The notes beneath the pieces were generated by a model that saw only the letters and a list, made by a program, of their open reading frames with translations, had not been told where the DNA came from and ran no database searches. 64,000 nt of DNA, taken from Planctomycetaceae bacterium. Lineage in GTDB: Bacteria; Planctomycetota; Planctomycetia; Pirellulales; Thermoguttaceae. A program made the position numbers and the translations under genes. Shown piece by piece: positions 9,349-17,045 of the stretch. Every line of letters starts with the position of its first letter. Position 1 is the stretch's first letter. The stretch covers positions 26,374 through 90,373 of the forward strand of contig JAJFVC010000021.1 in NCBI GenBank assembly GCA_021372005.1, read 5' to 3'.

Positions 9349-9786
9349 CTATTGCTTCCATTTCGCCCGCAACACAAACCGCTCGAACCCGACGTTTTGG
9401 CACACGCGAATCACGTCTTGCACCTTTCCGGTGGGCACGTCGCGGTCGGCGCGGACGATCACGGTGGCGCTCTTCACATCGCGTCCCAACACGCGCTGGA
9501 TCATTTCCCGCTCGCGTTTCAACGGACCGCCCAGCGACGCCGCGTCCATCTGATCGCCGCCGAATAGCACCTGGCCGGACGCCAGCACTTGCAGCGTGAC
9601 GGGTGTTTCGATCGCGTTGGCCGCCGGCTTGGCGATTTCGCTGGCCGGAAGCCGGATCAACTCGCTTTGTTCGTCCGACGAAAAGTTCAGCGTCAATAGA
9701 AAAAAGATGACCAACTGAAACGTGCAGTCGATCATTGGCGTCATGTCGGGATCGCTGCTGAATGCCTGGCGGCTTTTATAACGCAT
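9349..9786 (-). CDS. exbD: ExbD/TolR-family biopolymer transport protein (first copy)
   Basis: 145 residues with a single N-terminal membrane helix carrying DMTPMIDCTFQLVIFFLL (Asp at about residue 20) and a periplasmic domain ending VIRVCQNVGFERFVLRAK, typical of ExbD. It lies 45 bases downstream of the ExbB gene and 64 upstream of the second ExbD. Two different ExbD subunits next to one ExbB suggest a hetero-oligomeric periplasmic shaft (inference). No clear Shine-Dalgarno site is seen, so translation may depend on coupling to ExbB. No TonB-like gene is nearby, so the force-receiving partner is unknown. Confidence 0.86.
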   Translation of the reverse strand: MRYKSRQAFSSDPDMTPMIDCTFQLVIFFLLTLNFSSDEQSELIRLPASEIAKPAANAIETPVTLQVLASGQVLFGGDQMDAASLGGPLKREREMIQRVLGRDVKSATVIVRADRDVPTGKVQDVIRVCQNVGFERFVLRAKWKQ

Positions 9787-9831
9787 AAGGCACGTTTCAA
9801 TGACTGGCGGCTCAATAAAAACGCATGGGGT

Positions 9832-10764
9832 TCAACCGCCCTTTTTTGCGGACGGCTGGACGGCGGAAAACCGCTTCATCAGATTGCCGCTCGTCACGCC
9901 GGTCTCGAGCATCAGCGACGTCAGCCGGTTACGCATGACGTGGTAAAAAGCGATGCAAGGAATCGCGATCGACAGGCCCACGACCGTGGTGACCAACGCC
10001 GTGCCGATGCCTTGGGCCAGCGCCGACGGCTTGGGCGTCACATTGCTGTGTGCGATCACGTCAAACGCCTGCACCATGCCGTCAACCGTGCCTAACAGCC
10101 CGAACATCGGGCCGATCTGAGCGATCAGCGCAATGTAGCCGTTGCGTTGTTCGAGCTTCATGCTCTGTTCTTCGCCGACTTCCTGCATGGCGTCCGTCGC
10201 GGCGGCGTAGCCCTCCGACAACTTGGCCATACCGGCGGCCAGCACTTTGCCCAGCACCGAGGGGTCGTTCTTGGCCAGCTCGTAGGCCTCCTGATATTGC
10301 TTGTCGCTCAACTTCGCCTCAAACTCGGCCGCCAACAGATCGGGGCAGATCTGATCCCGGCGCAGCCCCAACACGATCATCACCGCCAACGCGACGCCGT
10401 TGAACGTGAGGAACAAGAAGATGACGACGTAACGAAGGCCCAGCGACCGATACAACCAACCCAAAAAACTCTCCTGACCGGCCGGCGCTTCGTTCTCGGT
10501 CGACGCGATCTCAGTTTTTTCGTTTACCGCCGCATCGAGTCGCTTGGAGGCGTCCTCCGATGCCTTCGAGGCATCGTTTTTTCCCGACCGTGCGGAACCG
10601 GCCGGATCGCCTTGGGCCGAATCCTTTGTTTTCGACGTCGCGTCGGCCGCCCAAACCGCCGCGGGCTCACCGACCATCAGCGGCCGAATCAGCGACGGTC
10701 CCGCCGTGGCCAGCGTCATTGCGCCAAGCACCGCCCCAAACCAACGCCAAACACCCAAACGCAT
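9832..10764 (-). CDS. exbB: ExbB/TolQ/MotA-family proton-channel protein with long N-terminal extension
   Basis: 310 residues. It has a signal-peptide-like start (MRLGVWRWFGAVLGAM) and a charged Ala/Lys/Asp-rich stretch (~45-95) that should lie in the periplasm. The ExbB core follows, with membrane helices at ~105-127, ~210-235 and ~255-280. The core contains IAQIGPMFGLLGTVDGMVQA and LAQGIGTALVTTVVGLSIAI, the hallmark MotA/TolQ/ExbB motifs. The N-terminal extension is unlike E. coli ExbB but known in ExbB-like proteins of TPR/TonB systems. ATG at 10764 is preceded by GGAGGG. With the two ExbD genes it should form a proton-driven motor; the two upstream TPR proteins are likely partners (inference). 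Confidence 0.86.
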   Translation of the reverse strand: MRLGVWRWFGAVLGAMTLATAGPSLIRPLMVGEPAAVWAADATSKTKDSAQGDPAGSARSGKNDASKASEDASKRLDAAVNEKTEIASTENEAPAGQESFLGWLYRSLGLRYVVIFLFLTFNGVALAVMIVLGLRRDQICPDLLAAEFEAKLSDKQYQEAYELAKNDPSVLGKVLAAGMAKLSEGYAAATDAMQEVGEEQSMKLEQRNGYIALIAQIGPMFGLLGTVDGMVQAFDVIAHSNVTPKPSALAQGIGTALVTTVVGLSIAIPCIAFYHVMRNRLTSLMLETGVTSGNLMKRFSAVQPSAKKGG

Positions 10765-10977
10765 AGCCAACCCTCCGCTCCGATTCGCCGCCGCCCACGC
10801 GCGCAATCTGAATGATCCTCTTTCTAACTCGGCATTTTTGAACGTCCAGCCCCCTTTTGCGGCGGCTCGCCGGACAATCTGGCGAAACGTCATAGATCGT
10901 GCAAGCAACGGTTGAAAAATCACCGTCGAGCGGAAAACTTCCCCTATCCCCTTTAATTTCCCACATCGACGCCCACG

Positions 10978-12027
10978 TCACCTCGTCGGAAGATTGCGAC
11001 TCCAAGGACTTGTCGGATACTTTTCCAGCAACGTTTTGCGGGCCAGCTCCGCCCGATCCTGATGCCCGACTTGCTCCCACAACTCGACCAGATTGGCCAG
11101 CGCTTCGGCATGAGCCTCCGGCACGGCGGCGTATAGGTGGTCAACCGACAGATAGGCCAACAGGGCCTCTTGGGGACGACCGGCTTTACGATAGGCCGCG
11201 CCCAACACATTGTACGCCTGGGCCGCGATCGCCGCCTCTTGCGGATCGATGCTTTTCAGAAGGTTTTCGACGATTTTAACTGCGTCATCTGGTTTGCCGG
11301 CGGCCACACGTGCAGCGGCCTGGCCCAATCGAGCCTGGAGCCGTTGAGCCTGGGCCGCGTCGCTGTCGGCCTCGACGGCGATGACCCGATCGAACGCCGC
11401 CTGCGCCTCGGCCACTTGGCGCTGCGACAGCAACGCACGGCCGATGGCTACCCCTGCCCGCATTCGATAGTCCGGCCACGGCGCTTGGTGAAGCCGCTCG
11501 TAATAGCCGATCGCCTCCTTGGGTCGGTTGTCGGCGCAGAGCACGTCGCCGAGCGTTTCGCACACCTCGTAATAATGATAATTATTAGGATGAGCCTCCA
11601 GAAACTGTTTCAACGCCGCGGCGGCGTCCGCCAGCGTGTTGCCGGCCGCCGGAGCGATCTTGCCGGCGCACAGGGCTTTGTAAAACTCAAAATCCTGCTG
11701 AACTTCCGGCCGGGCGAGATCCCTGTCGATGCGGGCCAACGCGGCGGCGGCCTCGGTATAGTGGCCGCTGATCGCGTGGGTTTTGGCGATCTTCAGCTCC
11801 GTCGGCTCGCCCTCGAAGGAAATCGTCTTGATCGTCGAGACGGCGATCTGCCGATTCTTGTCGGCGCCGGTCTCCAGCTCAACGTGATCGGGGGTCATAT
11901 TGACGACGTGGCCCTGCAGTGAGCCTTTGACCAATTTAACCGTGTCGGCGGCCCAGCTCACCGCGGTCAAGGTCAACCACGCGGCCACGAGGGCGATGAA
12001 CCGCCGGTGGAACGCGAACGTTTTCAT
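10978..12027 (-). CDS. Secreted TPR protein in the ExbB/ExbD run
   Basis: 349 residues. Signal peptide (MKTFAFHRRFIALVAAWLTL, cut after SWA); a small beta-rich N-terminal part (DTVKLVKGSLQGHVVNMTPDHVELETG), possibly an SH3-like or translocation-associated fold; then tetratricopeptide helices to the C terminus (GHYTEAAAALARID, RPKEAIGYYERLHQAPWP, AEAQAAFDRVIAVE, GRPQEALLAYLSVDHLY). Its ATG overlaps the stop of the preceding TPR gene (ATGA), so the two are translationally coupled. It precedes the ExbB gene by 213 bases on the same strand. Probably a periplasmic scaffold of the ExbB/ExbD system; no enzymatic motif is seen. Confidence 0.75.
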   Translation of the reverse strand: MKTFAFHRRFIALVAAWLTLTAVSWAADTVKLVKGSLQGHVVNMTPDHVELETGADKNRQIAVSTIKTISFEGEPTELKIAKTHAISGHYTEAAAALARIDRDLARPEVQQDFEFYKALCAGKIAPAAGNTLADAAAALKQFLEAHPNNYHYYEVCETLGDVLCADNRPKEAIGYYERLHQAPWPDYRMRAGVAIGRALLSQRQVAEAQAAFDRVIAVEADSDAAQAQRLQARLGQAAARVAAGKPDDAVKIVENLLKSIDPQEAAIAAQAYNVLGAAYRKAGRPQEALLAYLSVDHLYAAVPEAHAEALANLVELWEQVGHQDRAELARKTLLEKYPTSPWSRNLPTR

Positions 12028-13916
12028 GTCGACGCCTCCTGCGATTTCGAGCCGAGCTGCTTTTCGATCTTTTGGAGCAAGGCGTCGTAGCGCCCACGCC
12101 ACGTCGACCCGCCCATTTCGGGATAGAGCCGTCGGACAATTTCGATGTCGCGCCGAGCCTGGTTCAACAGTTCCGTCCGCGAACGGCCCGAGGCGGCCAT
12201 CGCCTGTTGATACCGGCACAGCGCCAAATGGTATCGAGCCTCGTGAAAAATCTCCGGCCGCGACAGGTTCGACTGCGTGCGACGCGCGATGCCGCCCCAA
12301 CCCCAGATCAAATAGTCGACCGATCCGTCGTCGCGGCGTGTCTCGAACTGGCCGCGGATGGCCGACCGGTAGCGGTCGGGTTGCGTCGCGCCCCAGGCCT
12401 GATACGTTCGAGCGGCCTCCTGCTGGGCTTCAAGCAGATTGCCCTGCGATTTGAGCACCGCAACCAGCAGATCGATCGCTTTGGCGTACTGCCCCAGTCG
12501 TCGCAAGCATCGGGCCAGCCGCAATTGGACGCCGGAAATCACCGCCGGCTGCGCGACCCGCTTCGGATCGTCGGCGAAAGCCTTCAACACGGCCGCGTAC
12601 ATCGCCGCCGCCTTGCGGTAGCGATCGGCCGCTTCACGGCTCGGCGGACCGTCGTCCTGATCCGCGTCGATCGCCGATTGCATCAACGCCCCGGCCGTCC
12701 AGAGGGCGTGATTCCATCCGAGTTCGGCGACGGGCCGCTCGGCGATTCGAGCCAACATGGCGGCAAACCCCTGCGACAGTTTCGCGGCGGCGGCCGGATC
12801 GTTCTTTTCGCGCAACGACTTCTGCGCCTCTTCGATTTGCCGTCCCAATTCGAGGTATACGCGCGTCAGATCGACGCCGCCGAGCTTTTCGAGCGACTGC
12901 ATCGCCGCCTGGGCTTTGTCCGGCTGCTGCGAGGCTACGTAGGCCCGCAACGCCGCCTTGAGCGCCTCCAGTCGAAAATTGCCGCGTCCGACGACCGGAT
13001 GATTCGCTTCGACCAACGTATGCGGCCCGATGGTTTTGTCGTCCAACCAACGAACGGCCTCTTGCGGTCTGTTCTGCTCCAGACAAATCTGCGCCAGCGA
13101 CAACGCCGCCGCCGCAGACGCATAGGAAACCTTCTGCGGATCGCTTTCGGCCGCTTTGCGAAGCCGATCGAGACCGCCTTCGAGCAATTTTTTCGCCTGC
13201 GGGAGCCGTTCGGCCAATTTTGCGGCCTTTTCCGAACGGTTTGAACGATCCGACAAATAGGAACTCCAAAGCGCCTGCCCGGCCAACAGATCCGCTTCGC
13301 CGCGGCGAGGCGATCCGTCCGCGATCCGCTCCACCAACGACGGCAATCGGTCCCATTGACGTTGGTCGATCGCCGCGCGAATCAGCAACATCCACGCCTG
13401 ATCGGTCCCGGGCGTGTTGGGCCAACGGTCGGCCAAGAACTCGGCCAGCGCGGCCATCCGATCGTCGATCCTCGCCCGCGCCGCGGCGGTTTTCGCCTCT
13501 TGATACAACTGAGCATAGGCGGTCAATGCGACCAGCGCGCCTTGTTGAGCCTCGCCGTGGGCCGGATAGCGCCGGGCCACGAACTCGCCCAACACGACTG
13601 CGTCGTACGGCCGGCCGGTGGCCCAATCGAGATACGCCACGTAGGATCGCAGCGTGTTCAGATCGTCGATCTTCGCCTCGCGCGACGGGTGGGCCAGCGC
13701 GAACGAAAAATAGTTCAACGCCTCGCGTCGAAATGCCTGCACTTGCTCGGGCTTCACGTCCGAGTCTTGCAGACGGTCCCATGCCGCCTTGCCGCGCAGA
13801 CAGGCGTCGGCGTAATCTTTGGGCTCCGGCGCCTCGGCGGTCCACGCCAGCGACGGTCCACCCGCCAGCCAACAAGCCGCCAGGAGCCAACCTAGCCGAC
13901 TTCGCCTACTTCTCAT
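12024..13916 (-). CDS. Large secreted TPR protein, first gene of the ExbB/ExbD run
   Basis: 630 residues. An N-terminal signal (MRSRRSRLGWLLAACWLAGG, cut near AWTA) is followed by helical repeats over almost the whole length (RREALNYFSFALAHPSRE, RPYDAVVLGEFVARRYP, ADRYRKAAAMYAAVLKAF, QYAKAIDLLVAVLKSQG, RTELLNQARRDIEIVRRLYP). No catalytic motif is recognised; the density of alpha-alpha repeats suggests a periplasmic protein-protein interaction scaffold. The stop overlaps the start of the next TPR gene by four bases. The minus-strand -10 candidate TAGAAT (13986-13991) lies ~70 bases before the chosen ATG. Exact role unknown. Confidence 0.72.
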   Translation of the reverse strand: MRSRRSRLGWLLAACWLAGGPSLAWTAEAPEPKDYADACLRGKAAWDRLQDSDVKPEQVQAFRREALNYFSFALAHPSREAKIDDLNTLRSYVAYLDWATGRPYDAVVLGEFVARRYPAHGEAQQGALVALTAYAQLYQEAKTAAARARIDDRMAALAEFLADRWPNTPGTDQAWMLLIRAAIDQRQWDRLPSLVERIADGSPRRGEADLLAGQALWSSYLSDRSNRSEKAAKLAERLPQAKKLLEGGLDRLRKAAESDPQKVSYASAAAALSLAQICLEQNRPQEAVRWLDDKTIGPHTLVEANHPVVGRGNFRLEALKAALRAYVASQQPDKAQAAMQSLEKLGGVDLTRVYLELGRQIEEAQKSLREKNDPAAAAKLSQGFAAMLARIAERPVAELGWNHALWTAGALMQSAIDADQDDGPPSREAADRYRKAAAMYAAVLKAFADDPKRVAQPAVISGVQLRLARCLRRLGQYAKAIDLLVAVLKSQGNLLEAQQEAARTYQAWGATQPDRYRSAIRGQFETRRDDGSVDYLIWGWGGIARRTQSNLSRPEIFHEARYHLALCRYQQAMAASGRSRTELLNQARRDIEIVRRLYPEMGGSTWRGRYDALLQKIEKQLGSKSQEAST

Positions 13917-14090
13917 CCGGGGGATCCTATTCCAAGGACGACAACTTTCACCTTCTTGAACTTCGGCCCACACCCCCTGCCCTTTATTCTACACCCAATG
14001 GCCACATCGCAAGAGTTCCGCTACAATTTTTTCAGGCGTCGGCCACCGGTCGAACGCCCCTTTCGTCCCACAACACGGAAGTTCTTGTCC

Positions 14091-15002
14091 ATGCTTGACT
14101 TTCGTCGCCACTCGGCCGATCGCAACCATGCCCGACGGAAACGTCGCTGGCGGCTGCTGGTTTTGGCGTTCGGTCTGGGAGCCGCCTTGATCTTCATCGG
14201 CCGAATCCGCGATCGGGCTTTCTGGCAATGGTTGGACACGTGGGCCGCCCCCCCAAAGACTCAACTGCCCATCACCACGATCGACAACCGGCTCGCCGCC
14301 GTCCCGCCGCACAACGGCCAGCATGGATTCCACATCGAAGAAAGTCCTAAAAATCCCGCCGGCCGCGAGCTGGCCGCCGATTTGCGCAATGTCCAAGACG
14401 ACACCCCCTCGAGCCGCGAGGAGCAGGCCGCGGCGATGCGATTGCTCGATATCCTGCGTCGCACCAACCCCACGGCGTTGCAACAGCAATCCGTCGGCCC
14501 GACCTCCTACGCCCAATTGTTTCGCGAGCCGGGACACTATCGCGGCCGCGTGGTAACCGTCTCGGGCGTGGTCCGCCGCGTTTCCCTTTTGGAATTGCCT
14601 CACAATGATTTTCACATCGCGCGGTACTATCAAGTTTGGCTTTGGCCGTTCGACAATCCCGCTTCGCCCATCGTGCTCTACTGCCTGGAGCTGCCCCGCG
14701 GTTTTCCGACGGGCATGACGGTGGCCGAGGACGCCGCGGCGACCGGTTTCTTTTTCAAACGCTGCGCCTACGCCGCGCAAGACGCCGTCCGCACCGCGCC
14801 GGAGATCCTCGCCAACACGCTCGTCTGGCAAAAACAGTCCAAGATCGTCACCGCGCGGCCGTCCGAAACCTGGGCGATCCCGATGGCCGGCGCTGCCGCC
14901 GTCGTGTTGACGTTGGCCGTAGCCTATGTGGTTTATCTCCGCACGCGACCACCGCGAAAAAGGCCGCCCGACGAAACGCCCTCCTTCGATGAATTGCCGT
15001 AA
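14091..15002 (+). CDS. Membrane-anchored protein with one OB-like domain (paralogue of next gene)
   Basis: 303 residues, function not recognised. An N-terminal basic stretch and one membrane helix (~residues 20-38), a linker, a beta-rich domain at ~140-250 and a C-terminal membrane helix (~265-285). The domain contains GHYRGRVVTVSGVVRRVS, ARYYQVWLWPFDN, YCLELPRGFPTGM and ATGFFFKRCAY. This pattern (GR.V..SG.VRR, YYQV.L, C..E.P.G.P, .GFFFK) recurs twice in the next gene. The GR-V-V-V-G opening resembles OB-fold proteins that bind nucleic acids or small ligands, but that is weak. ATG at 14091 was chosen because a candidate -10 (TACAAT, 14022-14027) lies upstream of it but downstream of earlier in-frame starts. 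Confidence 0.65.
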   Translation: MLDFRRHSADRNHARRKRRWRLLVLAFGLGAALIFIGRIRDRAFWQWLDTWAAPPKTQLPITTIDNRLAAVPPHNGQHGFHIEESPKNPAGRELAADLRNVQDDTPSSREEQAAAMRLLDILRRTNPTALQQQSVGPTSYAQLFREPGHYRGRVVTVSGVVRRVSLLELPHNDFHIARYYQVWLWPFDNPASPIVLYCLELPRGFPTGMTVAEDAAATGFFFKRCAYAAQDAVRTAPEILANTLVWQKQSKIVTARPSETWAIPMAGAAAVVLTLAVAYVVYLRTRPPRKRPPDETPSFDELP

Positions 15003-15052
15003 GATCGCGATTTTGTTGCGTGACGATCCGGGTGAAAAGAAAACAAGGATGG

Positions 15053-16405
15053 ATGAGAATGGAAAAGCTCCCATGGCACCTTCCCTTTTTTCTTTTTTTC
15101 CTTTTCTGCGGAGACATTCTGGGCGGCGACGGTCCGTCCCAACAACTTGACGATCCACAGGCGATGTTTTCGGCCTTGGGCGTCGGGCCAGCACGATTTC
15201 AGCCGTTCGCCGACGGCCGCCCCATCACCGCCCAAGAGAACGAATCCTTACTGCGCGTGCTGTACCGACTTCGATGGTTTCCGACGGTCGATCTGGACCG
15301 TTGGGCTCAGAAACCTGCTGCGATCGGCGATTCGACGACGCACCCCGATCGACGCGGTCTGGTCTATCGACTTCGCGGGCGGGTCATGCAGGTCGAGCTA
15401 CAGCGTCCGTCGGCCGAGGACGCCCAGCGGTTTGAGATGACCCGATATTACCGGTGCCGATTGCAGTTGGACGGGCCCGACCCCGCGATGGCCGAGATTT
15501 ACACGGAAGACGTTCCGCCATCTTGGCGTGACGGCGCGACGCCCGACGCGGCCGGCGGCGCACTGGCCGCGCTGGTGAAGGCCGGCGCGCCGCAAAACGG
15601 CCGCCCGACGTGGATCTTGGTCGCGCCCCGACTGGCCTGGTATCCCGACACGCCGCTCGGTCGGCTCGGCATGGATTTCGGACTGCTCGAGTCGATGCAA
15701 AACGAAAAGCCGTTCGATCCGCGTTCGGCCATCGATCGCGAGGCTTTCTATCAAATGCTGGCTGCCGTGGACCGCGCCAAGCCCGGCCAGTTGCTCCGCG
15801 ATGCCTCCGGCCAGTTGCCGCATGTCCGCGAGAACTGGCGATGGACCAACCGCCAAGGACAAGAGCAATACTCCGTGGTGCCGCTTTTTACGGACCCCGA
15901 TTCGCAGGTCGGGCGGCTGATGGAGTTTTCAGGCACGGCGAGGCGGGTCGAGCGGATCGCCGTCGACGATCCCGACATCCGGGCCCGATTCGGCATCGAC
16001 CATTATTACCAGGTGTCGCTGCTGACCGACGATTCGCAGGGCAACCCGCTGACGTTTTGCGTGCGGGAGATCCCGAAAGGGATGCCCTACGGCGCGCGGC
16101 CGCACTACGGCGAGTGGGTCCAGGCGGCGGGCTTTTTTTTCAAAACGTGGATCTACACGACCGCCGCCGCCTCGGAGTCGAAAACCGCCCGGCAGCCGTC
16201 GCCGCTGTTGATCGGTCGTGAGTTGGCATGGCGGCCGACCGTCGTCCCGAAGCGCGGACATTCGCTCAACGCCGTGCTGGTTGTGGTGGCTCTGACCCTG
16301 ATGGTCTTGCTCTGGTGGATGGCTTGGCGCGGACGACGCCGAGAGCAACAATGGTTGGCCAGACAGATCGCCGAAAAAGCGCCGATCCAAGAAAAGCGGT
16401 CCTAA
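15053..16405 (+). CDS. Exported membrane protein with two OB-like domains (paralogue of previous gene)
   Basis: 450 residues, function not recognised. It has a signal peptide (HLPFFLFFLFCGDILG), two tandem copies of the domain seen in the previous gene, and a C-terminal membrane helix (~405-425) followed by a basic tail. Copy 1 (~100-210) has GLVYRLRGRVMQVELQ, TRYYRCRLQL and LAWYPD. Copy 2 (~280-390) has VGRLMEFSGTARRVERIA, DHYYQVSLLTDD, FCVREIPKGMPYG, AAGFFFKTWIY and LAWRP. Copy 1 has lost the Cys-Glu-Pro strand. It lies 50 bases after the single-domain paralogue, same strand, so probably one transcript. AAGGA precedes the start; an ATG six bases later is equally possible. Confidence 0.65.
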   Translation: MRMEKLPWHLPFFLFFLFCGDILGGDGPSQQLDDPQAMFSALGVGPARFQPFADGRPITAQENESLLRVLYRLRWFPTVDLDRWAQKPAAIGDSTTHPDRRGLVYRLRGRVMQVELQRPSAEDAQRFEMTRYYRCRLQLDGPDPAMAEIYTEDVPPSWRDGATPDAAGGALAALVKAGAPQNGRPTWILVAPRLAWYPDTPLGRLGMDFGLLESMQNEKPFDPRSAIDREAFYQMLAAVDRAKPGQLLRDASGQLPHVRENWRWTNRQGQEQYSVVPLFTDPDSQVGRLMEFSGTARRVERIAVDDPDIRARFGIDHYYQVSLLTDDSQGNPLTFCVREIPKGMPYGARPHYGEWVQAAGFFFKTWIYTTAAASESKTARQPSPLLIGRELAWRPTVVPKRGHSLNAVLVVVALTLMVLLWWMAWRGRRREQQWLARQIAEKAPIQEKRS

Positions 16406-16440
16406 ATAGAACCGCAGATCGCCGAAAGTGTTATAAACTT

Positions 16441-16504
16441 AAAAACCACGCATTTGCCGGCGGTCCGCGCCCGCCGTCACTTTCGCTCTTGTGTGGACCT
16501 ATTT
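16441..16504. repeat. Intergenic repeat element, copy A
   Basis: About 65 bases just after the two-domain gene and before the epimerase-like gene. It shares AAAACCACGC, GCCGGC, CGCGCCC and GTGTGGACCTA in the same order and near-equal spacing with copy B at 29566-29631. The rest is diverged. Both copies directly follow a stop codon of a plus-strand gene. Confidence 0.6.
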
Positions 16505-16548
16505 AGTCCACCGCGACACAAAAACACTGTGCTCAGGAGACGCAACGA

Positions 16549-17037
16549 ATGCCAAAGGTCGAGTCGTTCCAAGAAGGGCCCATCGAGGGTGTGGCGTTTC
16601 GACCGCTTTCTTGCCACGAGGATCGCCGCGGCTGGTTGGTCGAGCTGTATCGTGACGACGAGTTGCCGGCCGATCAGCGGCCCGCGATGGTTTACGTGAG
16701 CGAGACGCTGCCGGGCGTGACGCGAGGACCGCACGAGCACGTCGATCAGACGGACTATTTCGCGTTCGTCGGCCCCGGCGATTTTCAGTTGTGGCTTTGG
16801 GACGCCCGACCCGACTCGCCAACGCAAGGGCATTGCTCTCGAACGATCGTCGGCCAATCGAATCGGCAGTGCGTCGTCGTGCCGCCGGGCGTGGTGCACG
16901 CCTATCGCAACGCCGGCTCGACGCCCGGCTGGGTGTTCAACGCCCCGAATCGTTTGTACGCCGGGTCCGGCAAACAACAACCGGTCGACGAGATCCGCCA
17001 CGAAGATCGCCCGGACAGCCCCTATCGAATGACGTGA
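16549..17037 (+). CDS. dTDP-4-dehydrorhamnose 3,5-epimerase-like cupin protein
   Basis: 162 residues, a little shorter than typical RmlC (~180). The N-terminal strand GVAFRPLSCHEDRRGWLVELY matches the RmlC F-x-D-x-RG-x-(F/L) motif (here HEDRRGWL). It continues with VYVSETLPGVTRGPHEHVDQTDYF, where GVTRGPHEH is the catalytic R-G-x-H site, and ends with CVVVPPGVVHAYRN, the beta strand of the jelly roll. RmlC epimerises C3 and C5 of dTDP-4-keto-6-deoxyglucose in L-rhamnose synthesis. No rmlA, B or D genes are nearby, so the substrate could be another nucleotide sugar. It ends eight bases from the convergent TMTC-like gene. Confidence 0.75.
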   Translation: MPKVESFQEGPIEGVAFRPLSCHEDRRGWLVELYRDDELPADQRPAMVYVSETLPGVTRGPHEHVDQTDYFAFVGPGDFQLWLWDARPDSPTQGHCSRTIVGQSNRQCVVVPPGVVHAYRNAGSTPGWVFNAPNRLYAGSGKQQPVDEIRHEDRPDSPYRMT

Positions 17038-17045
17038 CTCGCCAT

